A DNA stretch of 64,000 nucleotides from Lepidonotus clava (Eukaryota > Annelida > Polychaeta > Phyllodocida > Polynoidae), in contig OW387133.1 in NCBI GenBank assembly GCA_936440205.1, positions 72,106,374 to 72,170,373 on the forward strand, in the 5' to 3' direction. This document shows positions 57,043-64,000 of the stretch, in pieces. Every line of letters begins with the position of its first letter. Positions within the stretch are counted from its first letter, which is position 1. The notes below the pieces were generated by a model. That model was not told where the DNA came from. It saw only the letters and a list, made by a program, of their open reading frames with translations, and ran no database searches. The translations under genes and the position numbers were made by a program.

Positions 57043-59160
57043 GGGCCGACTGGCATTCTTTTTTCACAGAACATTTGCGTTGTCTTCTAGAGGAAATTCC
57101 GTGTATTTAGGCTGATTTTCTACTTTATCCCATTTAGACGTGAAATAAAATGCTAACATGATGACAAAGGAATAGTAGCACACCAAGGAGCAGTTATTGT
57201 ATTATGCAAGTACCCAAATACGACGTTATAGACACATAAAACAATCCTCAATAATTATAGATAACTATTCTTTAATAAAACCCGGAGATAAACAAATGTA
57301 TATCCAGTAAGCTGGGAATATGAATTCAAATAATAAATAAATACCCTGGAAACTATTTCAGTTCAATATTCTATACGAACATAGAGGTTTACTTAGAAAC
57401 ACAACGTGATCTACTTGCTGCATGTTTTTAAATGAAAGCATTGTGGGCAATAACGTTTCACTTCAGATTATATCTTATTTTTTTCTTTACTCCTCTCAAC
57501 AATTCTCTTACCAATGGTGATTTGCGCACTTTATATTACAACAATGAACAAGAGTTGTCATAAGAACCCCCTGAATTTACAAAAAGTAGTTGCGTTATCC
57601 GCCATTCAAGAATTCCCTCAAACCAAAGTAAAGCGCAAATCTATTGTTAGAGTGTAAGCAGTGATCCCTCTCTGGGGGCACGAGCAGTGGATTTAGGATA
57701 GTACATTGAGCACACTTTCGGCTCAGCACACATATAATTAGAGAACTATCTAAATACAGACGCAAGACGCAGGTTAATACTATACGCAGTCGGGTCAGCC
57801 TTTCTTTGCTTTAAGGTGGATCTCATCCGCCGGGGGAGAAATACACAACCAGCCTGCTTTGCCAATTAAAAGGTTCACTTCACGTTTATCAACCATGATT
57901 GCATGAGGCAATATTGATGCTGCTTTGTGAACAGTTCAAAAGGATTTGAATAAAACACTTCAAGATTTTTTGTGTGAATTGAAAGAGCAGGTCTGACAAT
58001 ATTCGAGCTAATGGAGCAAACTGAGTATAATAAACCATTTTAATAGAATGCCTAACTGCAAAAGCGACTGTTCCACTAACTCGATAAACATATCAGTTGA
58101 GAATATTATTTGAGTACTAGATCAGAACAAAGAGGCAATTGAGCAAATGGAAAATGTGTACAGATGGAAGAGTAGTGAAAATAGTATTTTTCGCAAGAAG
58201 CAGTTCATCGGCAAAATTTTGCTATACACTTGCTCAATCGATGCCAAACAATAGCTTAGATTTCCAGATGAAAGAACAGGCTTGCTCACTGCATTTGACG
58301 ATTTCTGGTTTGAAATTAAAGACAAACATCATCTCTCTCTTCAAAGGCAACAGAACGTATCATTACTGAACCGGAAACGGAAGCAGCGTAAGTAGTTCCT
58401 GTTCCGGTTGAAAGCGTCTGAGGAAATCGTTCCGTTGGTCCTGAGCCGGTCATCCTTATTAATTATCTTGAAAGAATAAGGAAAAGGGAATATGTAGGCG
58501 TTATACACGATCTGTTAATTGTCAGAACACAATCTTCAGATAAAAAAAATCAGGTAAAATTGGGATTTTTCATTCACGTTTTATGTCCAAAAACTATGAA
58601 TAACTACACAAAGACATAACCTACTGATGGGAGAATAAGGGTCCTATGGGCGCTATCCCCAAATCGCTTCAATTAAAAAGGGTGACTATATAATCCATGA
58701 CCTAATGTTAATAGATTGCCAAAAGTACTTTGATATTTCAGTCAATTCATGGTTGGTTCCGGAGAACGTTAAGTTGTTGAATAGAAGAACATTCTCTTGG
58801 TTTCTGAAGAGATTCTTTACACTAATCATAAGCTACATTAGGTAACCTGGAGGTCAGGAAAGGACATCCCGTGAGTACAACAATGTAACAATTAGAGCTC
58901 AGATGTTCAGTCAGTCGGTCACTAGTCTTAAGTGAAGCTAGTCCTCAGTGGGGCAAGTATGGGGGCCTCCTTCTATTGATTTGTTCAAAAGAAGAAGATA
59001 TCCTTTCCTTGAAAATAAACATAATCATGTACATGGCCTCATCTTTTTCTTTTTTTTCAAATGTCAAAAGGAAATAATTATTAGGTACTATAAATATCAG
59101 CAAAACTGTTAGATTGCTTAAAAATACGCTTGTACCGCAGAGACTCCATAAACATTAAAT
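57043..59160. other. AT-rich intergenic DNA
   Basis: AT-rich, with no supported gene, RNA gene or transposon end. CCGGAAACGGAA / TTCCGG-type words cluster near 58370-58450. Confidence 0.55.
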
Positions 59161-59640
59161 TTTGATTAGAGTGTCAGATCCTCCACACCCATGGCGCCAC
59201 GCTGCAGCGGCGGTCCCCCGCTGACAGGAAGGGGCTGCTTTCCCACGGGGCGCAGGCAGCGTACATTAATGCGGTGATAATACGTATGTAATTTGTTGGC
59301 CCAACAAGGGGCGATCACACGTCTCGCCAGAAGAGAAAAAAAGCAGACGGCCCAGGAGGTGTCTGCGGGCCCCGCCAAGACGCATATGGTGGCCGGTTGG
59401 GGAAACGACCTCTCCTTTTGTCCCTCGCCGGGGGGGCTCCGACCAAAATTACTGGGGAGGGGCCGTCACCGACCCCCCGAGCCCCCGCTTTACAACAGAC
59501 CTGGCGACTTGAGGCCGGCCTTATAATGGGCAGGTAGACACAGCAGTGGTCACTTACAGACCACCTAGACACCCTTCCTGTCTACCTCTGTTGGGGTCAG
59601 CCACAATGCCGATCTGTGGGGGTTTGCGTTTTGTGATGCA
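59160..59640. promoter_or_regulatory. GC-rich island, candidate regulatory
   Basis: A sharp GC-rich block in AT-rich DNA. Open frames exist on both strands (59166-59378 and 59315-59572 on minus, 59293-59526 on plus), which argues for composition rather than coding. Possibly a distal conserved element or an unrecognised promoter. Confidence 0.25.
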
Positions 59641-62600
59641 TGGTTAGCCATTCTTCAATAAGGGTCTGATTTCTCTGAGGCGAGGCCAACGGTACTTGTA
59701 ATCTGAGTCGTGCATAGAAGTATATATGGCGGGAAAGTGGTTAACGTTGCTGCCGAGTAAATCGTATTTCTTTGTACAAATTGCTGGCATGCGTGAATAC
59801 CCCCGTAGTAAAGGTGCTTACCATTTATCTTAGAAACTGTGTGGTCAGTTCTGCTACAGGCGGCGTGAACCAATGCCCGTTCAGACATGCAGCACTTAAG
59901 GTGGCTTCCGGTGATTATACCGCCACAAACCATCTGACCTATTGAGCAATCGAACGAAAAGCTATGTCCATGCTCACAAGTGGCGAGCGGAGGGGGGCGA
60001 TTCCAAGTCGAGATCAACACAAAATATGTACGAAATCCATGTTTGGTTACCAATTTCCCTGTATTTTGTACAAAGACAATAAACCGATATCTGTTTCATT
60101 TATCCAATGTTAAAAAATGGTACCGCATGATGATGAGACGTGCCTCATAGGTACGGTCGAAGGCCTACACCACTGAAAAGTTGTAAAAAGTTGCGGGAGA
60201 GGGGAGCGCCAACTATCACAGTCACTGCTCGGCCAGTAACGTTTGCCATTACGTAAGGCAGATATTCGCCTGAAACGAATCCCTTCTTCTGTGCTACTAC
60301 TGTAACGCTAAACCAACGTCCATCGACTCGGTGCTATACAAATGTAGAGGGCAACTGTGTCCAAATGTTCAGCTTTATCTAAATTGAGAGTACGCGCAAC
60401 ACACCTGGTCGAACTGATAACAAAGGATGAAGTATTGGGTAAAATTATCGACCTGCTGCCACGGAAAGCTTGCATGCAGACACAAATGACTGGTCATTTC
60501 GGACAGTGCTGCATTAAGGGACTGACCATGTGACGTGACCGTTGTCATTTTAATGACTAGTGGCCAGTAATTAGTCTGGTGGGCCATTAATCACGGCTGG
60601 ACTGGTCGGGTCAGACATCATGGTCACACAAACAGCACGGGTGGTAAGCACCGCATAATGTTGGCCTCTATACACTGTTAAAGCTGCAGAGTGCATCTGA
60701 TAACACATAACAACTTAATCCTATATGAGATGAAACGCCTTAGAAACGGAATTCTGTAATTGTCTATGGTACATAATTTAGTATATATAGGCATAGTATA
60801 ATGAGTAATTTGAGTTTGTCTTGTATTGTGATCAATGGAATTATAATATTATGTGAATATTGCTGTAAATAATATTCATTTTATTATATCCTAAGTTGAC
60901 GATTATGTATCATATACAGTAACTACCGAGATCTGAATCTGGTAGATAATTGAAACCGACTGTAATATTAGCCGATAATTAGCAGGATATATTATAGATG
61001 AATCTATAAAAAAAATCAGTAATGGTCATTGAAATTCTATGGCGGCAGGAAATGTCCTACTTCATACTTGGTAATATTTTGTTGTACTATTACAGATTGG
61101 CATGCATGTTCTGGTACACGTGTACATAGAGTGGGGGGAGGGGGCGTCTTCCATGTCCAGTGTCCGGTCACAGCTGGTTGAGGTTAAGAGAATGGGTGCT
61201 GCAAACCAACATTTGTTGTCCCCATTATCATTATTCCCATCAAGCGGCGGCGAGGTGGTCGCCTGGGGTCAGAAGACACGACAGCAGCTCAAAGGGACTT
61301 CCCCGGCCCCCCACACTCCCATGGCCATCGAGATACGGTGTGGTTCCATAGCCTAATTTGTTAACGCCTAAACTGTTTACCTGTTATTGTATAGATCCGA
61401 GTCAATATACAAGAATAAGCCACCAGATATTGGCTGTATCCGTTAACTGTACCAGTATATCCGGCCTTCGTCGTCCTATAATTATATATAGGAGGGGTGT
61501 AAGATAAGAAAGGGAAAGAATGTAGATCATTTTTGGATATTTCCGCTGCAGCATGCCATTAGAACAGTAATATTTGAGCAAATTCGTAATGCCAAAAATA
61601 GTTTTCAGGAAAAGCTCACCTTCATCAACAAACGTATTATTACTTATAACTTATCGATTATGTATAATCTTTTGTTTGCGAATCGACGTCTGCCGGACTG
61701 GAGCATTGGTTTGGACGGATTGAGGAACAATTTAGACTTGGCATTGATTACTTTTGAATTCATTTAATGATGTTCTGAAATTAATGAGTTTGATTATTTC
61801 TTTGTGCGAATGGGGGACGGGCTAATGTTGCAATCAACAACTGATTAAAAAAAAAGGTATATATATAGCCGGCTGATTAGCAATCATGGACTTCATGGAC
61901 TTTTGTCAAATCTCGTGGCATTTTTGAAGATGTAAACATACCTGTAAACGACTAGTCAAACTAAAGTTTTCTCATGGGATGAAAAGTACGCTGACGTTTT
62001 TTACAGGAAGTAGGCGATGATGGTGAGAATAAGGAATTCCTTTCTGTGTTAGTTTAATCGATAATCAAGTGAATGCATAGGTAATGCATGTTTCCAATGA
62101 AAGACTGATGCTTGACCTTTATTCGCGGCTTTTTAATTAGCACAAAGGAAAGTTATCTTCCTGTTTCAATTAATCTTGAATATGACCTGCAATTACGACA
62201 AGGAAATGGTTCATCAAATTCAATTACAATTTTCATGTCTAAATGTGGCAAATAGGATTATTTCCTGTACGTTGTGCGGACACAGGCTAATCCAGAATTA
62301 TTTCAAATAGACTTAGCATAAGTTATTAAGGTTGAAGGAAATCAATCAGTATACACCCTTGGAATGTGCATGCTACAGTCTTATGAATAGACTGTCTTCC
62401 TTCCTTAAATTAAACATAGTTCATTTAGAGGAGGTGTCTTAACCAGCCCCCCACCCCCACCCCCCCTTGGGGTATCGACTTTTATAAAGAAATGACTCAG
62501 TTTATCCTTTTAGATGGTGAAGGTGAAAGGAAATGAAGCAGTGAGGCAATTCCTGTATAACAGCACATCTCTGGCTGAGGGGATCTCTTTACCTGCAGAC

Positions 62601-64000
62601 CACATCCGTAGGTGATTACCTTTTACCTGCTCAAGGTGATGTTTAAGGGGGTTCCCGCTGATAGCCCTCAACAGAAGGGAGACGTCAAGTGGAGAGGAGT
62701 TACAAGGAAAGACGAGCATGAAGTGTTCCAACATCCTCTACTAAATGGATTCAAATCTGAGGCTTGGCTTTTTAGTCCCATTTTCGTATTGCTCATACAT
62801 ACCATCTGGTTTATTTTCATGTCTTGGTTTGGAGGTGTAAAGCCCCCAAAGGGCTAGGTGGTAAAACAGTCGTAAAACATTCTTATTGTTTGAACAAAAA
62901 GTCAACTTTCGTTGACTGTAGAAAATGATGCAGATTACACTGCACTAGAGAGGAAACATTAAATCCAACTATCATTTCCTTTAAGACTTTTTCAATATTC
63001 TGATACTTTTCTTATGTTTTTCATTGTCAAAGAAATATAGTTCAATATATAAACTGATCACAATTTAACTTTACGTTATAATCTCTTTCGAATAGGAAGT
63101 TTAGATTTGATTTGACCTCGCTTGGCTAGTTGAGATAGGCCTACACATCGATAAACCAGCCTTTGTTAACAATTCCCTCATTGGGCTTCTCTGATTGGTA
63201 TAGACAGAGGTGGTGTGAGGTCGGACGACATGGGATCACCCAAACAGGTGTGCTTGCACAAAAGAACACACCACAAAACAAATACTTAGGGAGATCGCAA
63301 CTGGCACTGGTACTTCTACCCCAACGTTTGTCAACAGTAGTGTTTTTTTGGCAATTCAATTGTACCCCATAGACCGTCTCAGACCGTACGATTAGGAACT
63401 AAACGTTCAAACAAAGCAGATTGTACATGTAAATGCAGAGCAAGTGATTTCCCTGTTCTCACTGGCAGTTAAAAAAACATAAATTTTGTCAACCATTGGG
63501 CACAGAATAACTTTGTCGGCGCCCCTTATTGAAATATTTGGGAATCGTTGATTTTGTAATATGCTATATAATTTTTTTAAAACGTTTCCCCGTGTTCGTG
63601 GCATATCCTCTTATGTGTTAACGGACACCTTTTCATTTTTCTTATCCCAATGTTCACCATCTTTCCCACAAAAGGTTGAACAATTTTCTCAAAATGTTCT
63701 GTCGCAATTTCCTGCGTGTGTGTTGAAAAGCCATTTGCAATGTGACGTAGGACATAATCTTTGTATCATGATCATCAAAGCTTTCTGATTGCGCCGTTCA
63801 CCTTCCCAAATGATATAGGCCCAGCATTGTTTCACATGTGAGGTAAGAAGTAAGGGGTCAAATAGCCTAATGTTTGAAAGAGTTGTGGAAAAGATTTGTT
63901 TTTCTTTACATTTCAAGGATTCGGTTTCATGCTGGGAGTTCTCTCGGGGCGAGAGTAATCTACCCTTGGAACCTGTAGTTAGCTACGTGCCAGATATCAC
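59641..64000. other. Intergenic DNA to window end
   Basis: AT-rich, with GC-richer patches at about 60160-60640, 61130-61350 and 62440-62470 (C-rich). A short exon-like open stretch lies at 62513-62608 (see findings). No other gene, RNA or mobile element is supported. Confidence 0.5.

Noticed and set aside
62612-62857. 81-codon open frame ending in a hydrophobic, membrane-like stretch
   Set aside because: Different frame from the possible exon just upstream, no supported splice sites and no family resemblance.
1-64000. CRISPR array, tRNA, rRNA, LINE or reverse-transcriptase and transposase genes
   Set aside because: No regularly spaced repeats, no convincing tRNA box pair, no rRNA-like stretch and no transposase or RT motifs were recognised by eye; sensitive profile searches could still find small fragments.

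Overview
The window is animal nuclear DNA: a multi-exon gene with GT-AG introns on the + strand fills the first ~30 kb, and the remaining ~34 kb is a gene-poor, repeat-bearing flank. I see no operons, no bacterial features and no virus-derived element. The protein matches the C-terminal half of the SETD5/KMT2E (MLL5) family of PHD/SET chromatin regulators (Drosophila UpSET). Recognisable family blocks are RWLRQA, a TPLKKRR block, a NGFKPHLSPITPATP block, VSLLEYRKR, a SVERVRE block and a proline-rich tail. A bilaterian invertebrate is the natural reading. Frequent ACATGTA words and GC-rich islands in AT-rich DNA would fit a lophotrochozoan such as a mollusc, but that is a guess.

Layout: 1-674 is the end of an upstream intron. 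Eight exons follow (675-837, 1175-1434, 1648-4155, 5027-5321, 7996-8169, 11333-11446, 15574-15891, 27057-27532). Their phases fit at every junction and give 1,435 codons plus a stop. The PHD and SET domains must lie upstream of the window. The oddest part of the gene is a single 2.5-kb exon encoding about 836 residues of acidic, serine-rich, low-complexity protein. The last intron (11.2 kb) holds GC-rich islands, long poly-C/poly-G tracts and a small array of palindromes. The 3' UTR is about 2.6 kb, carries a strong hairpin just after the stop, and probably ends near an AATAAA at 30156.

From ~30.2 kb to 64 kb I can support no gene. The DNA holds GC-rich islands (candidate conserved enhancers, unproven) and several short non-autonomous DNA transposons recognised by their own inverted repeats: 31546-32111, 32291-32566, 32926-33852, 48879-49577, 52442-52664 and 54500-54705. 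There is also a cluster of at least five copies of an AACGTT-rich MITE between 44.6 and 54.4 kb, and a 26-bp inverted pair 670 bp apart. The most striking structure is a two-copy, apparently identical 1,182-bp tandem duplication (54679-57042). One breakpoint falls inside a MITE; it is either very recent or an assembly artefact.

I did not find a convincing undescribed biological system. The observations most worth following are the giant disordered exon of the SETD5/KMT2E homologue, the TTAA-flanked MITE carrying two CTCF-like motifs, the 3' UTR hairpin, and the tandem duplication.
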